From: Chitinophagaceae bacterium UBA7600
GTDB taxonomy: Bacteria > Bacteroidota > Bacteroidia > Chitinophagales > Chitinophagaceae
Direction: 5' to 3'
DNA: 64,000 bases
NCBI GenBank assembly: GCA_002478885.1
Contig: DLKC01000093.1
Span: forward strand, 1 to 64,000
Both the position numbers and the translations under genes were made by a program. The stretch's first letter is position 1. The number at the start of each line of letters is the position of its first letter. The notes under the pieces were generated by a model, which was not told the origin of the DNA, ran no database searches, and saw only the letters and a program-made list of their open reading frames with translations. This document shows positions 46,926-56,203 of the stretch, piece after piece.

Positions 46926-47597
46926 GTGAAGGGAAGGCAAGTCGCTTTTTTAATTATAGCCATCTTACTGGCAGACCAGGCATTAAAAGTCTATATTAAA
47001 ACCAACTACTATTTAGGCGAGGAGCATAATGTGATCGGAGATTGGTTCAGGCTGCATTTTGTGGAGAACGAAGGCATGGCCTGGGGCTGGAAATTTGGCG
47101 GCGATTTTGGCAAAATCATCCTCACTCTGTTCAGGCTTGTAGCGGTTATTTTTGGTACTTTTTACCTGCGTAGCATTGTGCAGAAAAAATACCACAAAGG
47201 ATTTATCATCTGCGCGGCCTTAATTTATGCAGGGGCCTTGGGTAATCTTATAGATAGCATGTTCTACGGCCTCATTTTTAACAACAGCGAACCTTTTTTA
47301 GTGGCACAATTGCTCCCCGATACCGGCGGGTATACGAGCTTTCTTCACGGCAAAGTGGTAGACATGCTCTACTTTCCCATTATTCACGACGCGAAATTTC
47401 CAGCATGGTTCCCTGTCTGGGGTGGTGAAGACTTTGAGTTTTTCAGGCCGGTATTCAACCTCGCCGACGCTTCTATTTCAACCGGCGTAATCGCGTTGCT
47501 GATCTGGCAGAAGAGATTCTTTCCCAAGAAGGATGATGAGCCCAAGCCGAGCACAGAAACAGAAGCGGTGGTTAACGACAGCACGCAGGTACTTTGA
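46926..47597 (+). CDS. lspA: Lipoprotein signal peptidase (signal peptidase II)
   Basis: About 223 residues, starting at GTG 46926, since the -7 box overlaps any earlier start. The four-helix inner-membrane enzyme removes signal peptides from prolipoproteins. DQALK lies at the end of helix 1, HFVENEGMAWG is the conserved Asn loop, and the catalytic Asp residues are in GNLIDSMFYG and FNLADASIS. The protein is longer than the usual 160 residues because of a loop between the catalytic segments and a charged C-terminal tail. Such insertions are common in Bacteroidota LspA. Confidence 0.93.
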   Translation: MKGRQVAFLIIAILLADQALKVYIKTNYYLGEEHNVIGDWFRLHFVENEGMAWGWKFGGDFGKIILTLFRLVAVIFGTFYLRSIVQKKYHKGFIICAALIYAGALGNLIDSMFYGLIFNNSEPFLVAQLLPDTGGYTSFLHGKVVDMLYFPIIHDAKFPAWFPVWGGEDFEFFRPVFNLADASISTGVIALLIWQKRFFPKKDDEPKPSTETEAVVNDSTQVL

Positions 47598-47684
47598 TAT
47601 AATTGTATCGCAGGACCGTGGTTGATTCCTGGGTACGGAACATTCAATCTGAAACAGTAGATTTAAACGTCATCAAAAAATAGC

Positions 47685-47705
47685 AAAGGCCGTTACCCGG
47701 CCTTT
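47685..47705 (+). terminator. Terminator after lspA
   Basis: AAAGGCCG at 47685-47692 pairs with CGGCCTTT at 47698-47705 around loop TTACC, followed by TATTATTT. Confidence 0.75.
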
Positions 47706-47793
47706 TATTATTTAAGGCATATGAAAGGACCATTGTAATATTGCTTTGTTATTTTCGTGCAGTGTTCTCGTAACAATTTATAAATCGCTCTAC

Positions 47794-49011
47794 TTGAACT
47801 TTCTTTTTGCATGGCGGTATTTCCGTTCTAAAAAATCTGTCAACACCATCAATATCATTGCATGGATCAGCGTGCTTGCCATTGCTGTAGGTACGGCTGC
47901 TCTCATCATTGTATTAAGTGTATTCAACGGTTTTGAAGATTTGGTAAAAGGGTTGTATAGCGATTTCTATTCCGACGTAAGAGTAACTGCTACGAAAGGA
48001 AAATTTATTACCTGCACACCCGATCAAATCACAAAAATAAAAGCGGTAACTGGTGTGGCCCGGATAAGCCTTTATGCAGAAGAAAAGGCGGTGCTCACCA
48101 ATGGCGACTATCAAACTATTGTTTATTTAAAAGGCGTTGATGATCAGTTTAAATCTGTATGTGATATTCCAAAACATATTGAAACCGGTGCTTATAGTCT
48201 AGGCTCAACTGATCAGCCCTTACTTGTGCTTGGCTCGGGTATAAGCAACGCAGTTGGAGCTATGCCCGATGATAAACTCATTAATCTTATCATTTACCTG
48301 CCCAACCGAAAGGCTACAAATTTCAACAGCATCGATGCCATGCATTCTTACAATGTGGCGCCGGCAGGCATCTTCGCGATTCAGCAGGAATTTGATGATA
48401 AGTATGCAATCACCAACATCGCTTTCCTGCAATACATGCTCGACTTGCAGCCTGGGGAAATCAGTGGCATCGAGATTGCCTTGTCTCCCGGCGCCGATGA
48501 AAACAAAATAAAAAAATCGTTGCAGCAAATCCTTGGGAGCAACTACGCAGTTCAGACAAGGTATGAACAGAATCAAAGCCTGTTCAGCATTATGCAAATG
48601 GAAAAATGGGTCATCTACGCCATTCTTTCACTGATACTGTTAGTGGCAGCATTTAACATGATCGGGGCGTTAACCATGCTTGTGCTGGAAAAGCAAAAAG
48701 ACATAGCTGTGCTCAAGGCCATGGGTGCACACGATGCAAAAATTCAACGTATCTTCTTAAGCGAAGGCTTATTACTCGCTGCTGTTGGCGGTGTTTCCGG
48801 AATGCTTATCGCGTTGGTCATTTGCGAACTGCAACAAAATTTTCACCTTGTAAAACTTGAGGGCAACACATTCATCATTGACTATTACCCCGTGCAAATG
48901 CACCTACCCGATTTCCTGCTCGTAGCAATAACGGTGTTCACTGTGGCCATTATTGCCGCATGGGTGCCTTCCCGTAAAGCTGCGGTTCAACTGTATTCGT
49001 TAAAAAGTTAG
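47794..49011 (+). CDS. FtsX-like permease of an ABC transporter (LolC/LolE-like)
   Basis: About 405 residues with one N-terminal helix, a large periplasmic domain (about 50-250) and three C-terminal helices. The opening FAWRYFRSKKSVNTINIIAW and ALIIVLSVFNGFEDLV match LolC/E-type permeases that extract lipoproteins from the inner membrane. The start is uncertain: no ATG is present, the frame is open to TTG 47746, and TTG 47794 fits the family N-terminus best. No ATPase gene is adjacent, so its LolD partner must lie elsewhere. Confidence 0.8.
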   Translation: MNFLFAWRYFRSKKSVNTINIIAWISVLAIAVGTAALIIVLSVFNGFEDLVKGLYSDFYSDVRVTATKGKFITCTPDQITKIKAVTGVARISLYAEEKAVLTNGDYQTIVYLKGVDDQFKSVCDIPKHIETGAYSLGSTDQPLLVLGSGISNAVGAMPDDKLINLIIYLPNRKATNFNSIDAMHSYNVAPAGIFAIQQEFDDKYAITNIAFLQYMLDLQPGEISGIEIALSPGADENKIKKSLQQILGSNYAVQTRYEQNQSLFSIMQMEKWVIYAILSLILLVAAFNMIGALTMLVLEKQKDIAVLKAMGAHDAKIQRIFLSEGLLLAAVGGVSGMLIALVICELQQNFHLVKLEGNTFIIDYYPVQMHLPDFLLVAITVFTVAIIAAWVPSRKAAVQLYSLKS

Positions 49012-49022
49012 AAGATTTTTAT

Positions 49023-49075
49023 GTTCCCGGCAGTTGTGCATAAGGCATCGGCTCTTGCGTCGCACTCTTGTACGG
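49023..49075 (-). repeat. Interspersed repeat, copy 16 (-)
   Basis: CCCGGCAG outer end, GGCATCGGC, exact core TTGCGTCGCAC at 49055-49065, then TCTTGTACGG. Confidence 0.8.
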
Positions 49076-49198
49076 CATAACTTTTATCAAAACTGGTTTG
49101 CGCAGCCGTTTAGTGATTGTTGTGGTGCGGGCTCCGGAATTATTGGAAGAAGTTCAAACCTTTCGATCATCACTTTGTATGCAAAGCAGGCTACATAG

Positions 49199-49855
49199 TC
49201 ATAGCTTTAAGTCTTTTATTTTCCTCATCACAGCGCTTGTTATAGCATCGCAGTAAATGAGATTGAATTCAAAGATTTCCTGCCGGCTGTATGATTTTTC
49301 AATTTCCTTTCGCAGCAATGCTTTGGCGCGATTAAGTCGCACTTTTACATTGGTATCGCTTATGTTCAACGCTTCTGCAGTTTCAGCTATATTCAACCCG
49401 TTCATCTCTCTCATTGAAAACACGAGCCGGTAATCAATCGGCACATTTTGTAAAGCATTTTCAATCACAAAACCCAATTCCCTGTTCGCAACAGTTTTAC
49501 CGGTGTCGAGATGCTGGTTATTGGAAAACATTGGAATTGATTTATCGTTTATTTCACCCGGCATTTCATTTTTATAAACTAGCCTTTGACGTTTTCTGAA
49601 GCAGTTGTGAAGCATTATTTTGATAATCCATGTTTTAAATGATGACCGGTTTTCGAATTTTGCAAGATTGGTATAAGCATCAATAAAAGTATCCTGCATC
49701 AGGTCCTGGGCATCTTCGTGGTTGTAGTTATAACACCTGGCGGTTTTATATAAATACGCATTATTGCGCCGGATCAGGATCTCGAACAATGCAAACTCTC
49801 CTTCCAGGATTTTCTGTATAATTTCTTTATCGGTGTATTGATCAGATAAATTCAT
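49199..49855 (-). CDS. RNA polymerase sigma factor, ECF type
   Basis: A 218-residue sigma-70-family protein. The ATG ending at 49855 (MNLSDQ) is chosen; the longer frame runs into the DoxX gene. Region 2 includes YNHEDAQDLMQDTFIDAY and KFENRSSFKTWI. Region 4 includes VPIDYRLVFSMREMNGLNIAETAEAL and DTNVKVRLNRAKALL (each in part). The roughly 25-residue tail after region 4 is longer than usual. No anti-sigma gene lies next to it. It follows the DoxX-like gene after 13 bp on the same strand, so the two are co-transcribed and may answer one signal. Confidence 0.88.
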   Translation of the reverse strand: MNLSDQYTDKEIIQKILEGEFALFEILIRRNNAYLYKTARCYNYNHEDAQDLMQDTFIDAYTNLAKFENRSSFKTWIIKIMLHNCFRKRQRLVYKNEMPGEINDKSIPMFSNNQHLDTGKTVANRELGFVIENALQNVPIDYRLVFSMREMNGLNIAETAEALNISDTNVKVRLNRAKALLRKEIEKSYSRQEIFEFNLIYCDAITSAVMRKIKDLKL

Positions 49856-49868
49856 CCCGGATTTTTTA

Positions 49869-50252
49869 TTATGAAATAAATTTTGACATCCGTGCCATAG
49901 AATAGGCCCCAATGGCCATTACAAGATCCCGCACAGCTACATCCAGGTAAGTTCCTCCCGCCAGCAAACTAAATGCGATCAGTGTTAACCATGCTGCTAC
50001 GATGTATCCGCCGATAGCAGGTTTTTTCAGTACGACCAGGCCGGCAATAATTTCTATTACACCAACGAGCATCATAAAGGTATGAGTTGAAAATGGCAGC
50101 AGGTGTACGATGGCGGGATTTATATAATCCTCCCAACGAGTAAGCAGGTCGGTGAATTTATCGAGCCCTGCAACAATCGGTACCAGGCCGAAGGTTAATT
50201 TAAGCAGGTTAATAACTGGTTTTACCGGGTTATTTAAACTTAGCGTTTCCAT
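49869..50252 (-). CDS. DoxX-like membrane protein
   Basis: A 127-residue protein with four hydrophobic helices. KLTFGLVPIVAGLDKFTDLL near the N-terminus and MLVGVIEIIAGLVVLKKP in the middle fit the DoxX-like superfamily. The family occurs in thiol-stress and redox contexts, but its chemistry is not settled. It is the upstream partner of the ECF sigma gene. Confidence 0.75.
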   Translation of the reverse strand: METLSLNNPVKPVINLLKLTFGLVPIVAGLDKFTDLLTRWEDYINPAIVHLLPFSTHTFMMLVGVIEIIAGLVVLKKPAIGGYIVAAWLTLIAFSLLAGGTYLDVAVRDLVMAIGAYSMARMSKFIS

Positions 50253-50384
50253 TGTATAGTTTTTAAGTGAGTATTACTATAACAGAGTAAGCGGGAAAGA
50301 AAAAGGTTACAAAGAGCGGAGACTTTTTTAATATGTCCCGAAAATGAATCTGCAGAAAGCCTGCGTGATTAGAATACAGGGAGG

Positions 50385-50409
50385 TTTCGCGGCTTTGGAA
50401 GCCGCGAAA
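50385..50409. terminator. Hairpin between DoxX and the POT transporter
   Basis: TTTCGCGGCTT at 50385-50395 pairs perfectly with AAGCCGCGAAA at 50399-50409 around TGG. It lacks a long T-run, so a terminator or an mRNA-processing role is equally possible. Confidence 0.5.
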
Positions 50410-50436
50410 TCGTTCGTTTTGTCGCTTATAAACTGG

Positions 50437-50490
50437 ACGTACACGAGTGCGACGCAACAGGTGATGCCAGCTGTACAAAAGCCGGGCACA
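50437..50490 (+). repeat. Interspersed repeat, copy 17 (+)
   Basis: GTACACGA inner flank, exact core at 50447-50457, CAGGTGATGCC, and outer AAAAGCCGGGC. It is close to the full consensus. Confidence 0.82.
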
Positions 50491-50500
50491 TAAATGCAAA

Positions 50501-50529
50501 TAAAAAAGCGACACAATGGTGCCGCTTTT
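50501..50529 (-). terminator. Terminator of the POT transporter gene
   Basis: AAAAGCGACAC at 50504-50514 pairs with GTGCCGCTTTT at 50519-50529 apart from one mismatch (a G-U pair on the minus-strand RNA). The minus-strand transcript ends in UUUUUUA. It lies 22 bp after the stop. Confidence 0.78.
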
Positions 50530-50551
50530 GAAAAAATATTTACCGTAAGGC

Positions 50552-52216
50552 CTAATCGTTCATTTCACTTGCTTCTGCAACCACCTTGTTTAGTTTGTTG
50601 GTAAGCGGGAAGAGCAATAAACCGGCAATGAGTGCGGCAATAACGCTGATGCCAAAGAAGACTGCTTTGTTATCGAATTGATCCCAGAATCCGGCGAGTA
50701 TGCCAGAAATTTTGCCACCGAGCGAAGTCGTTAGGAACCAGCCGCCCATCATTAATGCAGTGAACCTTCTTGGGGCCACTTTAGAAACAAGTGATAAGCC
50801 AACAGGGCTCATAAACAATTCGCTGATGGTAAACACGCCATAACTTGAAATGATCCATGCACTCGAAACTTTGTTTTCATAAATATTGGTAGAAAGGCAT
50901 GCAAGCACCATAATAAGTGAGGATGAGCCTGCGATGATGGTTCCCCAGGCAAATTTTACTGGGGTATTGAGCTCTTTTTTTCTCGCTCGGAGCCAGCCAA
51001 AAAATCCGACCACGATGGGAGTAAGCACGATGATCCAGAACGGGTTTACTGACTGGTAAATTTCTGTTGAGATAAGTTTCAGATCCTGTCCTTCAGGCGG
51101 CCATTGATCTTTTGGCAAATTTTGCAAGTAGGGGTCAGTGCCCATATGTGTAAGCACTTTTCCATCGGGGCCGGTCTGTGCCCTGAATTGTTTATCGAGC
51201 ACAGCAACATCGTGTTGTTGTGTATTTACGTTTTGTAAAAACCCAAAAGGCTTTAAAAAATTCTCTACAGCCGGTGGCGTTTCGCGGTTGGTATATGTGT
51301 CGGCCCAAATGGTTAATGCTGTAGAGTTCTGGTTGTAAATGTTCCAGAATATGATAGCGACGCCAAAGATGGTAAGCAAGGTTCCGAGCCTGGCTTTATC
51401 AAAACCCTTAGCACGGTACCAAAGGCCGAAGTAGAAAATGATGATGGGAATACTTGCAAAAATGAATGCATCGTTGGAGTCGGAACCGATGAGGTTGCCA
51501 GGAATATTCCAGCCGATGATGCCCGCAAGGATAGCGGGTAAAAATACATACAAACCAATCTTGGAAATGGGCATGTCTTCTTTTTGTGGGGGCTTGATAA
51601 TGTCGGCATGCTTCACATCCTTTATACCAGTCGCGAACCAGATTAAACTCAAAACCATTCCCACGCCTGCAGCTGCAAATGCATAACCCCATGAATAGTT
51701 AATGCGGAGATAGGCCGCTACAAAATTGCAAACAAATCCGCCGATATTGATGCCCATATAAAAGATGTTATAAGCCACGTCTTTCTTTGGCCTCAGGTCT
51801 TCCCTGTTGTAAATATTACCAAGTAACGTGCTGATATTGGGTTTAAAAAAACCGTTACCGATAACCACTGTGCCGAGAGCCGCAAACAATAATGTATTAT
51901 TACCAGGGATTGCCAGCATGAAATAGCCCAATGCCATTAAGGCACCTCCCAGGAAAATGGATTTTACATAGCCGAGATAACGGTCGGCGATAAGTCCGCC
52001 AATAAAAGGCGTGAGGTAAACCAGTGCCACATAGGACCCAACTATATCCACTCCTGTAGCGGTGTCCATTCCTTTGCCTCCGTTACTGGCAGTGTCTTTA
52101 AGATAAAGGAGCAGGATGCCGATCATGAGATAGTAGCCGAAACGTTCCCACATTTCGGTAAAGAACAAAACGTAAAGCCCTCGCGGGTGGCCCTTCCTGA
52201 TGGCGGTTTGATTCAT
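50552..52216 (-). CDS. Proton-dependent oligopeptide transporter (POT/PTR2 family)
   Basis: A 554-residue inner-membrane importer of di- and tripeptides. The diagnostic proton-coupling motif E-x-x-E-R-F is seen in FFTEMWERFGYYLM at about 19-32. FYMGINIGGFVCNFVAAYL is the second POT signature region. A long non-helical insert near 320-390 separates the later helices. It stands as its own unit with a terminator downstream. Confidence 0.92.
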   Translation of the reverse strand: MNQTAIRKGHPRGLYVLFFTEMWERFGYYLMIGILLLYLKDTASNGGKGMDTATGVDIVGSYVALVYLTPFIGGLIADRYLGYVKSIFLGGALMALGYFMLAIPGNNTLLFAALGTVVIGNGFFKPNISTLLGNIYNREDLRPKKDVAYNIFYMGINIGGFVCNFVAAYLRINYSWGYAFAAAGVGMVLSLIWFATGIKDVKHADIIKPPQKEDMPISKIGLYVFLPAILAGIIGWNIPGNLIGSDSNDAFIFASIPIIIFYFGLWYRAKGFDKARLGTLLTIFGVAIIFWNIYNQNSTALTIWADTYTNRETPPAVENFLKPFGFLQNVNTQQHDVAVLDKQFRAQTGPDGKVLTHMGTDPYLQNLPKDQWPPEGQDLKLISTEIYQSVNPFWIIVLTPIVVGFFGWLRARKKELNTPVKFAWGTIIAGSSSLIMVLACLSTNIYENKVSSAWIISSYGVFTISELFMSPVGLSLVSKVAPRRFTALMMGGWFLTTSLGGKISGILAGFWDQFDNKAVFFGISVIAALIAGLLLFPLTNKLNKVVAEASEMND

Positions 52217-52346
52217 AAATGGCAGTTTAAATTATAGCAAGAACAATTTAGTGCGGGCAAAGTACAGAAAATAAGAAATACCCGGCATATTTATCAATAC
52301 TGCTTTACTTTCGCGCATCTTAAATAACCATTAACAAGTGTAAAGG

Positions 52347-53630
52347 ATGAAAATACTGCTTCTTGGCTCTGGTGGCCGCGAACATGCACTCGCATGGAAA
52401 ATAGCAAAGAGCAGCCATTGCTCCTGTTTGTTTATCGCACCCGGCAATGCGGGAACACAGCAGTGCGGAACCAACATAAATATCGGTGTGAATGATTTCG
52501 AAAGCCAGAAAAAGTTTTGCCTGGAAAATAATATCGAAATGGTGGTGGTAGGACCCGAAGAGCCGCTGGTAAAAGGCATATATGACTTTTATACAAGTGA
52601 CGAAAGGCTGGGGAATATTATAGTGATCGGGCCTTCAGCCTATGGTGCTCAATTGGAGGGGAGCAAGGCATTCTCTAAAAAGTTTATGCAACGGCAAAAC
52701 ATCCCGACTGCAGCATACGCAGAATTCACCAGTGAAAACTTTGACGAAGGTAAAAAATATATTGCCGCGCACAGCCTGCCCGTGGTTTTAAAGGCCGATG
52801 GGCTAGCGGCCGGTAAAGGCGTTGTTATTGCAGCTACCCATGAAGATGCATTGAACTCTTTTGAAGAAATGATTTTGAAAAGGCAGTTTGGCGATGCAAG
52901 CAGCAAAGTGGTGATAGAACAATTTCTGGATGGTATAGAAACAAGTGTGTTTGTACTTACAGATGGGAAAGATTACAAAATAATTGGTCACGCTAAGGAT
53001 TACAAGAGAGTGGGCGAAGGCGACACAGGCTTAAATACGGGCGGAATGGGTTGTGTAAGCCCGGTACCTTTTGTGGACGATGTTTTTATGGGCAAGGTTA
53101 TCGGTAACATTATTGAACCAACCATCAACGGCTTTGCAAAGGAAAACATCGTTTATAAAGGTTTTGTATTCTTTGGCCTTATAAAAGTCGGTGATGAACC
53201 TTACGTGATCGAGTACAATTGTCGTATGGGTGATCCTGAGACGGAAGTGGTAATGCCAAGGTTGAAGAATGATATTGTTGACTTGTTTCTCGCAGTGCAT
53301 AATAGTAGCCTTAACAGCATTGATGTGAGTTATGATGAAAGAGCTTGCGCAACTGTTGTGGCAGTCAGTGGCGGTTACCCGGGTGATTACTGCAAAGGCC
53401 TAGCTGTAGCGGGTTTGAAAGAACTGGCGACAACAGCAGAAACGATTGTTTTTCACGCTGGCACAAAACAATCGGGCAATGAAATTCTAACAAACGGTGG
53501 TCGCGTTTTTGCGGTAACCTCTTATGGCAATAATATCGGCGATGCTGTACGCAAATCAAAAACGGTGCTTGGGCAGTTTTATTTCGACGGCATGTATTTT
53601 AGAAAAGATATCGGTTACGAATTTGCATAA
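52347..53630 (+). CDS. purD: Phosphoribosylamine-glycine ligase (GAR synthetase)
   Basis: A 427-residue ATP-grasp ligase for the second step of purine synthesis. MKILLLGSGGREHALAWKIA opens the N domain, VVVGPEEPLVKGI follows, and the ATP-binding loop is VLKADGLAAGKGVVIA (about 147-162). NTGGMGCVSPVPF and YNCRMGDPETEVVMPRL are the C-terminal PurD signatures. A TACTTTCG sequence at 52306-52313 may be its -7 box. It is monocistronic as far as can be seen. Confidence 0.96.
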   Translation: MKILLLGSGGREHALAWKIAKSSHCSCLFIAPGNAGTQQCGTNINIGVNDFESQKKFCLENNIEMVVVGPEEPLVKGIYDFYTSDERLGNIIVIGPSAYGAQLEGSKAFSKKFMQRQNIPTAAYAEFTSENFDEGKKYIAAHSLPVVLKADGLAAGKGVVIAATHEDALNSFEEMILKRQFGDASSKVVIEQFLDGIETSVFVLTDGKDYKIIGHAKDYKRVGEGDTGLNTGGMGCVSPVPFVDDVFMGKVIGNIIEPTINGFAKENIVYKGFVFFGLIKVGDEPYVIEYNCRMGDPETEVVMPRLKNDIVDLFLAVHNSSLNSIDVSYDERACATVVAVSGGYPGDYCKGLAVAGLKELATTAETIVFHAGTKQSGNEILTNGGRVFAVTSYGNNIGDAVRKSKTVLGQFYFDGMYFRKDIGYEFA

Positions 53631-53647
53631 ACGCTGTTTCGGTAGTT

Positions 53648-53663
53648 ATATAAGCGCTTATAT
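53648..53663. promoter_or_regulatory. Perfect 16-bp palindrome ATATAAGCGCTTATAT
   Basis: It lies 17 bp after the purD stop and is followed by a T-run (CCTTTTTTTTTAATT) at a short distance, so it could form a terminator. The inner TAAGCGCTTA also occurs at 2506-2515 and 20816-20825. Confidence 0.4.
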
Positions 53664-53664
53664 T

Positions 53665-53820
53665 ACCGGCACCTTTTTTTTAATTGAGCTTTGCTTGCGT
53701 CGCACCTTTCAGCTGCTGTAGCCCTGTTTAGCTGGCTTATGCTTGCGGAAAATTGCTTAATTGATAACGTCCAGATGAACGGAGCGTCGCAAGAAATGAT
53801 GCCACAGGTCAGGGACGTTG
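53665..53820. repeat. Interspersed repeat, inverted pair (copy 18)
   Basis: The exact core TTGCGTCGCAC is at 53695-53705. The right core GAGCGTCGCAA at 53782-53792 has the dyad intact with the central base flipped, then GAAATGATGCC. Confidence 0.7.
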
Positions 53821-54183
53821 GTAACCAAAAGCAGTATGCACCAACATTTATTTTAAAGAACTGTGAAAGTTTTTAAACCCGGTAATTTTTATAAAAAAGT
53901 TTTCAAAGTCATGGTTTGTTCGTTTACCTTACAAGGGAATTGATAAAGCATAAAAACGCCAACCTTCAGCAATAATTCAACAGAACCAATCAAAAACAGT
54001 TGTCGCACTTTTGTGCAAAATGTAAGGAGTAACAAATTTCAGGCATTGTGTTTGCTTGGTTTGGCCGGTATTTTTCTTTTCTGAATTATGATTTTATGCC
54101 CTAATGGCAAAATAAAATTTTGCCCTTATTTTACGGTTGGCTGTTAATTCGGCGGAAGTGGTTTAAAAATGTGCGATTTGTGC

Positions 54184-54215
54184 TTTGTTAATTCGGTTTA
54201 TTTACATGAATTTTG
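54184..54215 (+). promoter_or_regulatory. Probable mreB promoter
   Basis: TTTG at 54184-54187 and GAATTTTG at 54208-54215 are 20 bp apart, as expected for the Bacteroidota -33/-7 pair, with one mismatch in TAnnTTTG. The leader before the ATG at 54261 would be about 40 bases. Confidence 0.4.
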
Positions 54216-54260
54216 CCGCATTCAAAAAAACAATTTAAAAAAAGTGGAGTCTTTGATATA

Positions 54261-55286
54261 ATGGGAATTTTTAATTTTTTTACTCAAGAGATTGCAATGG
54301 ACCTGGGTACTGCCAATACCCTCATCATACATAACGAAGAGATTGTAGTGAATGAGCCATCTATTGTGGCGCTTAACAGGAATAACCTTAAAGAAGTTTT
54401 GGCTGTGGGTAAACGTGCATTGATGATGCACGAAAAGACCCATGAAAGCATACGCACTATACGCCCGCTGAAGGATGGCGTTATTGCTGATTTTAACGCG
54501 GCAGAGCTGATGATAAGGGAGATGATCAAAATGATCTATCCTAAAAAGCCATTGTTTCCTCCGAGCTGGAGAATGATGATCTGTATCCCTTCCTCCATAA
54601 CCGAAGTTGAAAAGCGCGCCGTGCGTGACAGCGCCGAACAGGCTGGTGCTAAAGAAGTTTACCTGATACATGAGCCGATGGCCGCTGCGCTTGGTATCGG
54701 TATAGATGTGGAAGAGCCGGTTGGAAATATGATTATCGATATTGGTGGTGGGACAACCGGCATTACAGTGATAGCGCTTGCCGGTATTGTTTGTGATCAG
54801 AGTATTCGTATAGCCGGGGATGAGTTTACTGCCGATATTATGGAAGCGTTACGCCGGTATCACAGTTTACTTATCGGAGAAAGAACAGCGGAGCAGATAA
54901 AAATACAGATTGGCGCGGCCACAAAAGACCTGGAGACCGTACCGGACGACTTACCCGTAAACGGCAGGGATCTGGTAACGGGTATTCCTAAACAAATTAT
55001 GGTAAGCTATCAGGAAATTGCTGAGGCTTTGGATAAGTCCATCTTTAAAATTGAAGAAGCAATCCTTAAAGCCCTGGAAACTACACCGCCTGAGCTTGCT
55101 GCAGATATTTATCGCAGAGGTTTGTATTTAACAGGTGGAGGAGCACTGCTACGCGGCCTCGACAAGCGTCTGAGCCAGAAAATCAAATTGCCTGTTCATA
55201 TTGCCGACGATCCACTGAAGAGTGTAGTTCGCGGTACCGGCCTGGCGCTGAAAAACTACCAGCGTTATCCTTTTGTAATGAGATAA
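54261..55286 (+). CDS. mreB: Rod shape-determining protein MreB
   Basis: A 341-residue actin-like protein that organises lateral wall synthesis. The ATG at 54261 gives the usual N-terminus MGIFNFFTQEIAMDLGTANT. The phosphate loops DLGTANTLI and IDIGGGTTGITVIAL, and the adenosine motif LTGGGALLRGLDKRL, are all seen. A longer frame to 54213 starts inside the proposed -7 box. It heads the mreB-mreC-mreD cluster. Confidence 0.97.
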   Translation: MGIFNFFTQEIAMDLGTANTLIIHNEEIVVNEPSIVALNRNNLKEVLAVGKRALMMHEKTHESIRTIRPLKDGVIADFNAAELMIREMIKMIYPKKPLFPPSWRMMICIPSSITEVEKRAVRDSAEQAGAKEVYLIHEPMAAALGIGIDVEEPVGNMIIDIGGGTTGITVIALAGIVCDQSIRIAGDEFTADIMEALRRYHSLLIGERTAEQIKIQIGAATKDLETVPDDLPVNGRDLVTGIPKQIMVSYQEIAEALDKSIFKIEEAILKALETTPPELAADIYRRGLYLTGGGALLRGLDKRLSQKIKLPVHIADDPLKSVVRGTGLALKNYQRYPFVMR

Positions 55287-55348
55287 TAAAGTTTCCCGGC
55301 AACCGGTTTGTTTTACCGGTTTACGGTAACCTGTAACCGGCAACTATA

Positions 55349-56203
55349 GTGCGCAACATTTTTCTGTTCATAAGACGTTTTTTTAACCTTCTCCTCTTTT
55401 TCGTGCTCGAGGGAGTGGCAATCTATTTCCTGGTAACCTATAATAAGTCGCAGCAGGCTGTTTTTGCCGGTGTTGCCAATGAGGTAACCGGGAAAATCAG
55501 TGAACAGTATAATACTATCGAATATTATTTTCATCTTAAGCAAACCAATGAGGCGCTAGCCTCAGAAAATGCCAGGTTGCATAACCAACTTGCTTCCAGT
55601 TTTGAAAATCCGGACACCGGTTTTACTGTTAAGATCGACTCAACGAAAATTGATACTGTAGGAAAAGTGCGCAAATACAGGTTCCTCGAGGCGAAAGTGG
55701 TAAACAATTCCGTTTCTGATGAAAACAACTACATCACCATACATCGCGGCGCATTGCAGGGCGTGAATGAAAACATGGCCGTAATAGGTCCCGATGGAAT
55801 TGTAGGTAAAATCATTTCTGTCAGTAACAACTTCAGCCTTGCCATGAGCCTTTTAAATCGCAAGAGCAAAGTTAGCGCAATGCTGCAACGTGGTTTTTAT
55901 TCCGGCGACCTGGAATGGGATGGCAGCAATCCTTCTTATCTTACGCTGAGGAAAATACCAAAAAGCGCCCAGGTTAAAAAGGGAGATACAGTGCTTACAA
56001 GTAATATTTCGGCCAGGCTCAGTTTTCCACCGGGGCTGATGGTTGGGACCGTGGCAGAGATAAGTGCAGACCAGGCCAGCAACTATTACAACCTTAAGAT
56101 AAAAACCGCGACCAATTTTTACAGCCTTCAGTATGTATATCTCACAGAAAATCTTTTGCTCGAAGAACAGTTAAAGCTTGAACAAAAAACTCCGAAAGAT
56201 TAA
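55349..56203 (+). CDS. mreC: Rod shape-determining protein MreC
   Basis: A 284-residue bitopic protein: short cytoplasmic start with IRRFF, one helix (about 11-30), a coiled coil (about 50-85) and a beta-rich periplasmic domain with ENMAVIGPDGIVGKIISVS and LSFPPGLMVGTVAEI. It bridges MreB and the PBP2 elongasome. Translation starts at GTG 55349; no ATG is available before the helix. Its stop overlaps the mreD start in TAATG. Confidence 0.93.
   Translation: MRNIFLFIRRFFNLLLFFVLEGVAIYFLVTYNKSQQAVFAGVANEVTGKISEQYNTIEYYFHLKQTNEALASENARLHNQLASSFENPDTGFTVKIDSTKIDTVGKVRKYRFLEAKVVNNSVSDENNYITIHRGALQGVNENMAVIGPDGIVGKIISVSNNFSLAMSLLNRKSKVSAMLQRGFYSGDLEWDGSNPSYLTLRKIPKSAQVKKGDTVLTSNISARLSFPPGLMVGTVAEISADQASNYYNLKIKTATNFYSLQYVYLTENLLLEEQLKLEQKTPKD

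Larger units (their letters stand above)
53631..54260. other. 630-bp gap between purD and mreB
   Basis: No gene is supported. It holds a 16-bp perfect palindrome (53648-53663), a diverged repeat pair (53665-53820), and an A/T-rich stretch from about 53880 with the mreB promoter at its end. A 61-codon frame at 53691-53876 runs through the repeat and is not a gene. Confidence 0.65.

Noticed and set aside
53691..53876. A 61-codon frame after purD
   Set aside because: It is translated repeat sequence.
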